Assembly: GCA_027924585.1 (NCBI GenBank)
Contig: BSBM01002113.1
Span: 248,001 to 312,000 of the forward strand
Direction: 5' to 3'
DNA: 64,000 bases
From: Larix kaempferi
Taxonomy: Eukaryota > Streptophyta > Pinopsida > Pinales > Pinaceae
Shown here: positions 44,321 to 55,510 of the stretch, in pieces
Numbering within the stretch: the first letter of the stretch is position 1
How the letters are laid out: the number at the start of each line of letters is the position of its first letter
Program-made: the position numbers and the translations under genes
The notes under the pieces: generated by a model
Told to the model about the DNA's origin: nothing
Databases searched by the model: none
The model's input: the letters and a program-made list of their open reading frames with translations, nothing else

Positions 44321-46063
44321 TTACATAGACATAAGTTCCAAATTCTGACTTGCATTAACGACCCTTTTCAGTTGTTGTGTAGTTCCCAATGATCTGTCAT
44401 TTTTAAATGAATGCGAATGTACTATATACTCAATTCCTTCCTTAAACAAAGGACACTGATTATGTTCTCTATACAAAATTTCCTTTCGATCATATAAGTA
44501 CGGGCTACCCAACAAAATTCCACAGATATCTAGTGGAACCACATCAAATTCAACTTCATCTATAAACTTGGATGTTATTGCAAACTTTAGATCACATTGC
44601 TTTGTTACTTGTAATATTTTATCTTTGCATACCCAACCTAATGGATAAGGTTTCTTGTGTGGTTTTGTTGTTAATCCCAACTGCTTAACTACTTCTTCTG
44701 AAATGAGATTATCCTGGGATCCACTATCTATGAGTGTGCCAATCTTAGTTTGTTTTGCAATTACCCTTATATGAAACAATGCATTCCTTTTTCTATCCTT
44801 AGAACTGATATGATCTTTAGAAGTAGAAGCAAATGAAGAACCAACGTTAGAATCATTACCAAAAATAGATTTCCCTTTCACACCTATGATTGTTATCTTT
44901 GTTTCGTCCTCAGAATCCGATCCAAGGTCCTCAATGATAACTGTGGTCTCTAGCTTCCCTTTCCTATCCTTAAACCACTTCGGTTTCAATTCTGGATGTA
45001 GCTTCCAACAATGTTCTACATCATGTCCATCTATCTGACAATGAGAACATGAAAGTTTTGTATCCCCCTTCTTAACTGTAGCAGATCGATTCATCTTCTC
45101 TTTTCCTTTTTCCTTGCCTTCCTTCAACTGACTGGATTCAGCTGAGTGATTGTCATCATAGGTATTCTTCCCTTTAGATTGAATATGTGTGGCTTGAACA
45201 CACACTTCATCCAGGTTAGTAGGATTGAACATTAAAATCGTATGACGTAAATCATTATGCAATCCTCCTATGAACTTGAGAAGTGTTTCTTGAGTGTAAA
45301 GAGGTATACCCAAAATCAAAGATCGCTTTCGGAACTCTTGTGTGTACTCTTGCACACTCTAACCTTTACCTTGCCTTAGATTCTTCCAGTCCATCATAAG
45401 TTGCTGTATATAACCCAACAGATAGAACTGTTTTTTCAATGCTGCAGTAAAGTCATACCATGAGGAAATAATTATACCTTTTGTAAGAAGGTCCTCTTGA
45501 GTTTTGCTCTCCCACCATATGAGAGCAATGCCGCCAAGACAGAGGCTGGCTAATTGGATCTTTGCTTCATCATCTAAAATGTTATGAATCTTGTAGTAAA
45601 CTTCGATCTGTCTAATCCAATTATCTAATTTTCCAGCATCAAGTTCTCCATTGTAAATAGGTAAGTCAAATTTGACATCAAGCTTCCAATAAGGCAGATC
45701 AGAATTAGTCTTCTCATATTGTTTATTTGGTTTAGAAGAAACGGTACTTGAACTTTCAAAAGAAGAAGATGAAGATGGAGATGAAGGAGGTTCAGGAGGC
45801 TCACCACCATTTCCCTGATTCACTAAAGCATTACCTTCCTCTTTTGATTTCTTCCTTTCCCTCTTTTCCAATCTCTCTTGATAATTTGCAAACAGCTTCT
45901 CAACCATATTTGACATCCTGTAGAATGCTTTATGGAAAGCCTTATCGTGCTCTGAACGAGCATCATCCTCTGCCATTTTCTTCCTTTGAATTGTACGTTC
46001 AATTTTTGGATCAAAAGTCACAAGCTCTCCTTCACCTGCTTTAAGCTTGCCTCTAGTAATCAT
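44321..46063 (-). pseudogene. gag-protease frame with a single in-frame stop
   Basis: From ATG 46063 (MITRGKLKAGEGEL) one frame runs to 44321 and is interrupted only by TAG at 45361-45359, after codon 234. The first part has a charged helical N-terminus, a Ser-rich linker and the capsid core (WKLDVKFDLPIYNGE, KLDNWIRQIEVYY, LCLGGIALIWWES). After the stop, from 45355: EYTQEFRKRSLILGI, zinc knuckle at 45049-45008 (CSHCQIDGHDVEHC), and a protease with intact active site GTLIDSGSQDNLIS about residue 210 of that part, then LDICGILLGSPYLYDRKEIL. The stop probably arose from CAG. Apart from it the frame is intact, so the copy is only lightly damaged. About 580 codons overall. Confidence 0.9.
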
Positions 46064-46107
46064 TCACACTCTGCAATTCCCTGGTTAGCCTGGTCTGATA
46101 CCAAACA
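46064..46107 (-). other. Primer binding site and short leader of gag-protease element
   Basis: Minus strand TGGTATCAGA at 46103-46094 follows the 5' LTR by 4 nt and matches ten bases of the initiator-Met primer site. The leader to the gag ATG is only about 40 bp. Confidence 0.8.
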
Positions 46108-47711
46108 TGATCCGAAAATGACAGGATCTACTAACACTTGAATTTGCATGTGAATTCTTAAACTAGTTAACTTGTAAAAATGCTTGAAATAACAATCTTA
46201 TCAAAGTCTTAAAAATAACTGAAAACAAATATAAATGAACAAATAATGCAAATCATAAAAATGTGGACACCGTATGATAACGAAGTTCGTCCCTAATGGA
46301 CTACATCCTTGGGTCCAGCTCCAATGAGGACCGATCTTATTAATCTTCAAAAATATTTGAACAAGTACAAAAATGCCTTCATCCTTGCTTCAAAAAAAGA
46401 CTTAGGCTTTCAATCATAAAACCTCTCACTCTCAACCTTCCCAAGAGGGGCTAAAAAGCCTCTTACAAAATAAGCAAAAGCTTACAAAGCCTTTACAAAG
46501 TCATAATGACATCTTACCATTCTCTCCTCGAAAAGCTTCCATGCTTCACTTAGAAAAATACATTGGTTTATATAGCCAAAATTTCATAACTTCATCACCA
46601 AAATCTATGGGATTTGATCCAAATTAAATGAATAAAATATATGCTAATCCCAAAATATATGGTAAGTTAAAACTATATTTAAAAACAATGCTAAGAATTG
46701 TAGAAATTTGGGCATAGGGAGTGCCCATATTTGGGGATTAAATCCGACCCAAACAAAATTAAAAAGAATATATTCCATATCTTTTAACAAACTTCACTTG
46801 TGGCGCGTTTGTGAAAGAGTTGGCGTTGTTAGGAGGAGGTCTCGTGTTCAAACCCCGCGGCCATTCCTCCATGTGCCATTTTGTTGGCATATGGGTTAAA
46901 CATAGTATATGGTATATATTTCGTGGCCCAATGGTTTAGCTTCCTCGTCAATTAGCCATTGGTTTCATGCATATCATTGCGACGGGTCTCGCCTTTTTTT
47001 CCAAATGAAAACAATTTAAATTTAAATACAACTTGTAATCCATATGGTTAACAAACACCAGCTTGCCTTTTTTTCCAAATGAAAACAATTTAAATTTAAA
47101 TACAACTTGTAATCCATATGGTTAACAAACACCAGCAAGAATAATGGATATGCAGATTATGTGGAGTCTTTCCATATGGTTAAGAAACACCAGCAAGAAT
47201 AATGGATATGTATCTTTCCATATGGTTAAGAAACACCAGCAATAATAATGGATATGTAGATTATGTGGAGTCTTTGGTGGACGACAGGTCGGGGGTTTAA
47301 TTCCCCTTGACCACCATATTTTGGTAAATAGAATACATGGATGGCCAACCAGACTGTTAGGTGGCAACATCCGATTGGCCCATTTCGCTGCCACCTGCGG
47401 GATCAACCCGCCACTTGTCATCTTGTAACAGGTCCGCATCACCTGCCAACTCAGCACTGCCAACTGGACTGCATCTTACCACGTGGCGCTTTGTGAGTGT
47501 GCCACATCAGCGCCGTACAGGCCATGTGTCACCCTTACAGTGGTGCCACTTGGCACCCCCTTTTGCGAAATTTTACTTGTTTTGCTGAAATTTCAGAACG
47601 TGATATCTTTCACGTACCAGAAAGCTCTCGTCGAGATCTACACAGCTGCAAGATTCTGTTCACAATTTGAAGACTTTAATTTTGATCGATCTCGAAGATC
47701 CTCCTGGATCA
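46108..47711 (-). repeat. 5' LTR of gag-protease element, with internal tandem duplication
   Basis: 1604 bp; 75 bp longer than its partner. A 74 bp unit is doubled (46991-47064 and 47065-47138, each starting GCCTTTTTTTCCAAATG). A shorter unit (CATATGGTTAA, AAACACCAGCAA, AATGGATATG) recurs three times to 47255. The right target duplication CTTAC is 47712-47716. Confidence 0.9.
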
Positions 47712-47716
47712 CTTAC

Positions 47717-48200
47717 TTCCCTTCAAATTTTGGAATATCGGAGGGAAGTTTCGGAGGCATATCCGACCAAGTTGGATTATGATGGATGGGGCCATTAATC
47801 GACTTACCTAATTCAAGGATATTTAAGCTTTCCATGAAAGGAAGTTTATATTAGGGGTTGTTCCTGTCATAGTATTATGTGTGTTGCTCCCACAATGAGA
47901 TGAGGGTGGTGATAATGGTGATATCCCTTCTCCTGAAGATGGGGGGGGTATTGCCACTGGGGGGTGGGGATGGGGTGTTGCTTCTTCTACAAGAGGAAGA
48001 CAGAAGGGGATTTGTATGATATCCAAGGGGAGAAAAGGGAGAGTTAAGCAAGGAACATCCTCACCTAGCTAATCCTAACAACGTTGCTTCTGAATGTCCC
48101 TAGCTGGAGTATCTTCCTCATGAACCACTGGGAGTGAATGGGAATACACCTCTATGGAGAGAAGAAAGTCCTTGTAGTCTAAGAGACCACTTTTGATTTC
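47717..48200 (-). pseudogene. Older Tat-like element: N-terminal gag fragment
   Basis: Colinear with 38755-39240 of the younger copy. Minus-strand pieces: RLQGLSSLHRGVFPFTPSG, GHSEATLLG, IPFCLPLVEEATPHPHPP and PPSSGEGISPLSPPSSH. Pro/Ser-rich N-terminus of gag. Decayed, and truncated at 47717 by the insertion of the gag-protease element. Confidence 0.7.
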
Positions 48201-50066
48201 TTTTTCCCGCTATGGTGATGGTATATGTGATCAGGTGAGACCAATGATAAAGAGTTATAAACACAAATGAACAAATGCAAAAATATACCAACCACAACAT
48301 ATGCAATATCGTGCAAAGTGAGTGATAGGTGTTTGAGTCTTTGTGTGAGTAGTCCACAAGTTGGTTCTTTTTAATTACGAGTTAGGTGATATTGTAATAA
48401 AAATAAAACAAAATGTAAATTCCCTATAAGACCTAACATCCTTTCCTCTCAAAAGTAACTAGGCCTTCCAATAGTTGGCCCACTCACGGTGATGAAATCC
48501 CCTGAAGTTTGGCTAGTGAAGGTACGATTGAGTCAGTTATCAAGTCGTATGTTAGGGATATGTTCTGGAAGGGCTGGAAACATATTGCAAAAACAAATGA
48601 GATCCGAATCAGGATACAGTTGCACTCACAATTTCTACATGGAGATATCCTAGGTTTTGGCCACTAAGATACTCGCATCAAGTGTGGATACATGATTCTT
48701 CCTTGGCGGTAAAGTGTCATCTCTACAAAAAGATGAATGATTCTTTGTGGTCACCATATACAACTATACCTCACTTTCACTTCCTTGGTCACCACGCCTT
48801 CTTATCCGGGTTGTCTCTTGACAGTTGTTGATAGCAAGATTTAAAGTACACTATAATTCAACAATGCTATGTCTCAAAATAATGTAGAAAGATTGGTGGG
48901 CATTATTTGGATGCCTAGCCTAATCAATCCCACCTAACTAAAATGTTATTTTGTGACTTCCCGTGGAGTATTTTAGTTGGTTGGAGAATTACAAATTTAA
49001 AAGGTCCACATTTGATTAAGGAGTGTGAGAGGTGTATTTCAAACTTTCATATCATTCTGAGCCATCATGATCACATAGAGTGCAAGATGGAGAGCATACT
49101 AGATATGAAATAGCCTTTAGGTCATCAAGTGTGTGCTTAGGTGGAAATCACACATTGTTTGGAAAGCAAATTGAATTGAAATTTGCAACTAACTAAAAGA
49201 ACATAATGTAAAGATACATGGGAATCTACTCTATTTCAACTCTTAAGCAAATAACAACTCCGCAATATGCTTAAATGAAGTAAAAGTGTGCAAAGGAGGT
49301 ATTTCAAACCTGTCACCCTTTTATGATTTTCCAAGATCACTAGGAGTGCAAGGACAAGAGCATACTTCGGGTAAAGGAGTATTTAGGTCCTTTCCTTGTG
49401 TGAGGAAAGTGAACTAAAATATCTTGCATAAACCAAATAAATAAGCAAGAAACAAAATATGTATAATTAAATATAGTCAAATCTAATTGCCTAGACTAAC
49501 CATTTCAATGAGATGGAAAGCATACTCATTCAGTTACTAGTGAGTACTAAGAGGCCCATTGAAAGCCTCAAAGTGTTTTATCCTAGAGATTTCAAGAAGT
49601 CACTTCTTTACTACTTATCTTGGGCTAAGTTACCTAATTACTAAACAAAATTATACTACATGTGAGTTAAATTTGCTAGTTCATTTGGAAACCGTTGAAA
49701 CTGTAGATGATTGCAAAAGCAAATATTAAAAGCAAATAAAAGACATAGTCGCACGGGTATTGGACCCACAGCCGTGCCAATAGCGTAGTTACAATGAAGA
49801 GAAGGTCGGATGGATTTACTGCATAGGTTACAAAGCAATCCAACTACACGACTCACGTGTCTATTGAGGTGATTTCCATGCAAAGTAGCATGCACAGGAG
49901 GCCAGGAAATCTTTTTCTCCTAGGCAGAGAACTACAAAAGATTGGTTGCTGAAAAGTTGGACACTGAGTTCCCGCACTTGCACAACAACCAAAATAAGTT
50001 ATATAGCAAAAGACAACCTATCTAACATGTAATGAACAAAAATAATACTGGGGTCGCCATAAACAT
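48201..50066 (-). other. Leader of older Tat-like element
   Basis: Non-coding, colinear with 39240-41156 of the younger copy, including the paired direct repeat (49019-49140 and 49295-49400) and TGGCGACC on the minus strand (50059-50052). No other gene seen. Confidence 0.7.
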
Positions 50067-50859
50067 TGTTAAAGGAAAAATGACACAAGGGTGAGCAATC
50101 TTCCCTGTTATCCTTGCAACTTGCAGCCAAGGGAACAATAATATCTATGGGTTAGGTAGACTAGGAACTTACAAGCTAAAACAACTTCAACAAATCTAGA
50201 CTAAGCTAAAAGAATGAAGATATTTCTCCTTGAGGAAGGAGGCAAAAATGGAGAAACACTTGCCTCTTAGGGGAAGAGAGTAAGGGAGCTTTGTGTATGC
50301 CAATATGAGGGAGGAATGAGATTGAAAGAGAAGCTCTCAATGTGATTATAACAACATATATTTGCTCTAATTTTTTCCTATGGAATGCATTCCCATGGAT
50401 TCCTTTTATAGGCCAAATGGAGTCGAAGAAACATCTACAGCCACATATGAACACTCCATCGTTTGAACTAGTTTCCCAAGTACATGAGAGGGGCTATTCA
50501 ATGCTCCCAAGCATGTGAGGAGTGCCTGTTCAAATTTTGGATCCAAGAGAGTTGTTCTAAGCCTTTAATGCACCGTGGAAATATGTGGTCCCGTCGTTTT
50601 AATAGTCGTGTGGGTTTCAAGAGAAATCTCGTGTGGGTATGCACGAGTGATTGTACAGATAAGTGCACTAATAACGTGGGTTTCCAATGCTTAGATAGTC
50701 ACACCGTTTTCCATTTTGACCGCCTTTATCATTTTAGGGCTCAGCTTGTCTTCTGGATCTAATGAGGATGTCTTCGGTGAGCTACATTTTGTATGTTGAT
50801 GATGCCTTTCTTCAACATTAGCCTAAATGTCGCATGTCTGCAAGATTTAAGCATTAATA
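50067..50859 (-). repeat. 5' LTR of older Tat-like element
   Basis: About 793 bp, starts TGTTAAAGG and ends near GCATTAATA. Clearly related to the 0.96 kb LTRs of the younger copy (shared TGTCGCATGT, GATTCCTTTTATAGGCCAA) but with many substitutions and deletions. The terminal CA appears lost. Its 3' partner is not in the window. Confidence 0.75.
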
Positions 50860-50939
50860 ATAATCACTACCTAATTGGGAAAGAAATCATCAAATACACT
50901 TATCACTAACCTCATCAATAACCGTAATGTCAAAGAAAG

Positions 50940-52431
50940 ATGCAACAAGTGAGGCATTACAAGTGGTTGGGATTGTTGCAACAATTCCATCTATTGATCA
51001 AGTATAAGAAAGGACCTACAAACAAGCTAGTAGATATGATGTCATGACCACCAATGAAAAATACTATAGTAGTGCGTGTGATCATGCGGTTTGAGCCATT
51101 CACCCATTATCTTCTCAAAAAAGACTATGTGGGAGATGAATATTTCAAAGGTGTCTACAAGAAGCTAAGGGAGAGATAATTCACCATCATAAAGAGAAAT
51201 GAATTTCACCTCCAAGAATGACTATTATACAAATGGGATAAGTTGTTCATCCCACATATGGAAGGATTCAACCGATGAGGGAAAATCATACTTCTGGCAT
51301 TGCTAGGCATTTTAGAGTGAGGAAGATAGTGGATAACTTACAAAGATATGTATAGGCCTAAGATTTAGGTGAAAGTGGAAAGATTTGTTAGAGTTTGTGT
51401 TTTGTGCAGCAAAATAAACCAAGCAACCATAATCGTAGACTATATACGTCATCGCCAAAACCAAGCAAGCCTTGGGACATCATCTCATTGGACTTCATTG
51501 GAGGATTACCTATGTCTCACAAAGGCCATAACTACTTGTTTATCATGGTATATTGTTTCAGCAATATGGGTGTGCTCATCCCATGCAAGAAGACAATATA
51601 TGAAGGAGATGCAATTGAGTTATTCTTTAGTCATGTTTGAGTACATTTTGGATTACTCGACTCCATTATCTCTAAGTGAGACAATATGTTCTTCGATAAG
51701 TTATAGACAACATCATACCAAGCTAAGGTATTCCACTACGTTCCATCCCCATGCCGAAGTATAGATAGAGGTTTTTAATCAAACATTGTTACAATTATTG
51801 AGAGGGTATACTGGCAAGCATATGCGTACGTAGAATATGCAATTGGTGTACATTCAACACTCATACAATTGGGCATTACATTTCCCTATCAATAAGTATC
51901 CTTTCAAGACCTATTTTGGATGTTTACCTCAACCATTTGATAATGTGTATGGATAATAGAAGGATGAGATAGAGATGCAAGGAGACAAGAAGAAGGAAAG
52001 CATAGGTAAATACATCTAAAAGTACATGAGTAGTTTGAGAGAAGCCAACAATGGTATAGGGCTAGGCATGACTAGCACCAGGAAGACCATAAGTTTCATT
52101 TTTAAGATAAAATGTGCCTTCACCTATGCAAGGAGTGACTACAAGGATTAGTGAAGAAACTCAAGCCTCTCAGATATGAATCATTTGACATTGTCGAACA
52201 AGTGAATGAGAATGCCTTCAAATTAAGGATTCCTTCATATATGCATATGATCTCAATGGCGAGTGTGGAATATTTGAAGTTGTTCAATCCCTCCTTGATG
52301 GATGGAGATGAAGATCATCAAATTCTCCCCACTATTGAATACCTTCCATAGAAAACACTTACAAAGTTGAAGGAACATACAACACTGCAATGTAACAAAT
52401 GGTAACTTGTAGAGGATGACAAGAGATTTGG
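50940..52431 (+). pseudogene. Ty3 RNase H end and integrase, broken
   Basis: Plus-strand fragment cut at its 5' side by the older Tat-like element. RNase H end near 50965 (HYKWLGLLQQFHLLIKYKKG). The integrase zinc domain follows (HTSGIARHF-like, VDNLQRYV, VERFVRVCVLC near 51270-51405). The core is SKPWDIISLDFIGGLP at 51470, HKGHNYLFIMVYCFSNMGVL and IPCKKTIYEGDAIELFF. A broken YHVPSPCRS-like segment comes next, then the C-terminal part at 52151-52351 (LKPLRYESFDIVEQVNENAF, YLKLFNPS). It ends at EDDKRFGK, where another LTR element has inserted (TSD at 52432). Stops and frame changes throughout. Confidence 0.82.
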
Positions 52432-52436
52432 CAAAT

Positions 52437-52908
52437 TGTTGGCACCCTATTTTGGGTTTGTATTGATATAATTGGGGATATTTGCATGGCTTAAAGTAAT
52501 CAAGGCAATAAAAGACCCAAAGGATGATTTACATGAATAATAAATAGCTCAATCGGGGGTCTGATAGAGGTTAGGTAAAGAAGTAGTTATGTGGGTAATT
52601 ACTTTGGAGTTCTTTATTAGGGTTTCTCATGGAGGTATTGAGTGGAGATTTGATAGATTAATTTATGGATATTGGGATTTAGAGTTGTGCCTCGCCTTTT
52701 GGTAGGGTCGATTGATTGTATTGGGGATATTGGGATTCTTATTTTTGCCTCCTTGCTTCTTGGCAAGGAGGATTTGTAAAGTTCTGTTTTCCAAGATGAA
52801 TAAAAGAACTAGATTATCTTTGTGTATTTGTTGTGCATTGTTTCTCTTATGCTATGTTTATGAATGAAGGTCTCTTGTTATTAACCCTTTTGGATGAAAA
52901 TGGCCAAA
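52437..52908 (+). repeat. 5' LTR of 3 kb non-autonomous element
   Basis: Shares with 55084-55505 the runs GGCACCCTATTTTGGGTTTG, GGAGTTCTTTATTAGGG and GAATGAAGGTCTCTTGTT, with AATAAAAGA poly(A)-signal-like sequence near 52798 and about 50 bp of extra length. Confidence 0.75.
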
Positions 52909-55083
52909 AATTTGCATCAGTAGGGAACACCATGATCTACCCTCTCTCTAGCCGGGTGGCAGCAACGACAAGCGAGGGAATTGATTTGAAAGAACTTGCG
53001 GTCAAATTTCTCACTTATCTTTGTCAGATTGGTGTGCAACAAAATGATAGTAGTTATGGGAGAAAGAGGGCTACACAAATATTGGATTGTTCTCAGAGCA
53101 AGAAAATGGAAGGAAAATTTATGTGCATGACTAAGGCATTAGAATATTTGTGTATTTGTCATGGTTGTGGGTACCCATTCATTTATTCCACACACAAGAG
53201 GGAAAGAATGTAGTCATGACCATGTGGACAGATCTGCGTGACCAGATTATAAGAGTGATTTGTATGCATGCTACAAATAAATATCACGGCAAATGAAATG
53301 GCTTAGTATGGACTAATATTGTAAGAAATTTAGGACTTTGGCCGAAGAAAATCTTATGGATTGTCGACGCAGTGGTTCCGTGGTATGCGCAGTGAATTTT
53401 CTCTTGTTTGGAGAACCTGCGCAAAATTTAATTAATATAATCGGCTCATGCATTCAAGAATTTTGATTATTATTGAATAGAGAAAGAGTTTATTGAAGTT
53501 AAATGGTCTTTGTCATCCATGCCAAGTTACTGAGGATATTCCAACATAGTTATGCATCTCTTGTAGGATTGCACCTTCCAACAATATTGTATAATTGTAT
53601 TGGTTGCATGCTCTCTTTGTCATGGTAAAATAGAAGTATACATACAATGAATTTTTGAAAGGAGGTAGATTCCCATAACGACTTCTTGTTGAACTAAAAT
53701 TCTCAATGAGTGTTTCTTGGAGATTGAGTAGTGTGACTGAGCAAATTGAAGAGCAATGATGAATTGAGTAGTGTTTAGTTTTTTGAAGAGCGCATTGATA
53801 TTTACATCCACATTGGTACACATTGTATGCAAGTAAGTCATGAGGATGTTTGTGAATCTATGACAATATGTTTGTAAGAATGAGTAGGCTGGATGAATTA
53901 GAAAGCAGGGAATCTGGGAGCATAAAAACAAAGATAGTTCATAAAGAGGAAGGGCATGATGCCATGGTTATAGATGTGAAAGTTGTTCATTCTTTTCTGC
54001 GACGTGAAATTTGCTTGTGTGTGAGGAGACAAGGCTAGCGAACACTTTGGAAGGGAGGAGTGCATCAGTCATGATCAATTTGATTATGAGTGATAAATGT
54101 ATAGTATTTTGACAACTACGCAGTGTTAAAATTAATTGGTGCAATCAAATTTTGTCTTCCATACAATGTATACAGAGGTTTTGTGAAATGGTTTGGCCAT
54201 TAGTATAGTTTTATTTTAAGTAGTTTTGAGAATGCTAAGTAGAGTACTTTTTAATCCCAAGAAAGATGCAAGTTTATTGCTGGATAAGGGATTAAACATG
54301 AGTCTTCCATGAAGGCAAGCGATCCTTTATACTAATTTGAGAATTCCATGGGATAGAATTTTGAATTATTGAGTTAAAAAGTATTTGAGTCATTGTTATT
54401 GAAGGAAAAATATATTGTTATTGCAATTGATTATAAATGCTCGTCGTTAATTAGATTGACCAGTATGTGTTGCTATTGGTCGTGATCACACCAATAACAA
54501 AATCACTTTCAGATTTGTAGTAGAAAGTAACCTTTGTTCAAAGAATTTTGTAGTAGATAATTAACCCACGTTTCAGAAAAGATTTTAAGCAGAAAATTGC
54601 CCCGATTTCAAAGAATTTTTCAGCATAGTTGATGATGATGAGATGACGATGTTTGGAGACTTGTACATCTAGACCATATATTTGTAGAAATATTGGTTGA
54701 TGAGGAGTGATGTTGCTAATTTGCAAATGGTTAACACCTCTGTATTTAGGTAAGATGAATTGATGACAATATGGACATTTTGAGTAGAATACATAGATAT
54801 GAAGAGGATGTGCCACCCACGCTACCAAAGGAGCATAACATAGAGAGGTGGGGACAAGGCTGCAAAAGAATGGTACAAAGAGGGTGCATTGAGAGAAAGA
54901 GGAAGAGGCGTGAAGAGGGATCGTCCAATAGGAGTGGGAGTTAGAGGATTTGCAGGTCATCATACAACCGAGAGAGTTATTTGTAGCATATATTGAGGAG
55001 TTTTAGAAGGTTCAAAGATATGATTTGTGACTTTTTCAAATGTACCTGTCTCGAGTACAAGACAAAGATTTGTGTCAGGGGCT
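52909..55083 (+). other. Interior of 3 kb element; possible captured sequence
   Basis: No gag, protease, RT or integrase motif. The plus strand is open at 52833-53213, overlapping the LTR end. Its central part (SEGIDLKELAVKFLTYLCQ, NDSSYGRKRATQIL) reads like real protein rather than random sequence, but I do not recognise a family. It could be a captured host fragment. The minus strand is open for 141 codons at 54963-54538 (CPYCHQFILPKYRG), also unrecognised. The rest is AT-rich. Confidence 0.4.
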
Positions 55084-55505
55084 TGTTGGCACCCTATTTT
55101 GGGTTTGTATTGATATAATTGGCGATATTTTCATGAATTAAAGTAATTAATGTAATAAAAGACTAAAAGGAGGATTTTACATGAATAAATAATGGCCCAA
55201 TTAGGGTATGTTAGATGTTAGATGTTAGGCAAAGGATTAGTTATGTGGGTAACTACTTTGGAGTTCTTTATTAGGGTTTCTCATGGAGATATTGAGTGGA
55301 GATTTGATTGATTGTATTGAGGACCCTGGGATTGAGATTTTTCCTCCTAGCCTCTTGGCAAGGAGGGATTTGTAAACTTACGTTTTCAAGATGAATAAAA
55401 GATTTGGATTGTCTTTGTGTATTTGTTGTACATTGTTTCTCTTATGTTATGTTTATGAATGAAGGTCTCTTGTTATTAACCCTTGTTAGATGATAATGGA
55501 CAACA
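55084..55505 (+). repeat. 3' LTR of 3 kb non-autonomous element
   Basis: 422 bp, ends GGACAACA. Right target duplication CAAAT is 55506-55510. Confidence 0.75.
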
Positions 55506-55510
55506 CAAAT

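Larger units (their letters stand above)
42409..47711 (-). mobile_element. Non-autonomous gag-protease LTR retrotransposon (TR-GAG-like), 5.3 kb
   Basis: Two LTRs of 1529 and 1604 bp with TGATCC...GGATCA ends and a TSD CTTAC enclose only 2170 bp. The internal part has a primer site, one gag-protease frame and a polypurine tract; no RT, RNase H or integrase motif is present. The layout is like terminal-repeat elements with only a gag domain described in plants, here with protease as well. Its protease sequence is Ty3-like. It sits inside gag of the older Tat-like element; the uninterrupted site is preserved in the younger copy near 38755, confirming the insertion. Confidence 0.92.
52437..55505 (+). 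mobile_element. Small non-autonomous LTR element with TSD CAAAT
   Basis: Two related direct repeats, 52437-52908 and 55084-55505, both starting TGTTGGCACCC. They enclose 2.2 kb without recognised element genes. CAAAT occurs at 52432-52436 and 55506-55510. A purine-rich GTGTCAGGGGCT precedes the right repeat, so the element reads on the plus strand. It sits at the end of the Ty3 integrase frame. The left repeat lacks a clean CA end, so the boundary there is uncertain. A 420-470 bp LTR with a non-coding interior is like large derivative elements. Confidence 0.72.

Noticed and set aside
52833-53213. 126-codon ORF as an intact host gene
   Set aside because: It overlaps the end of an LTR repeat and has no identified domain; reported only as possible captured sequence.
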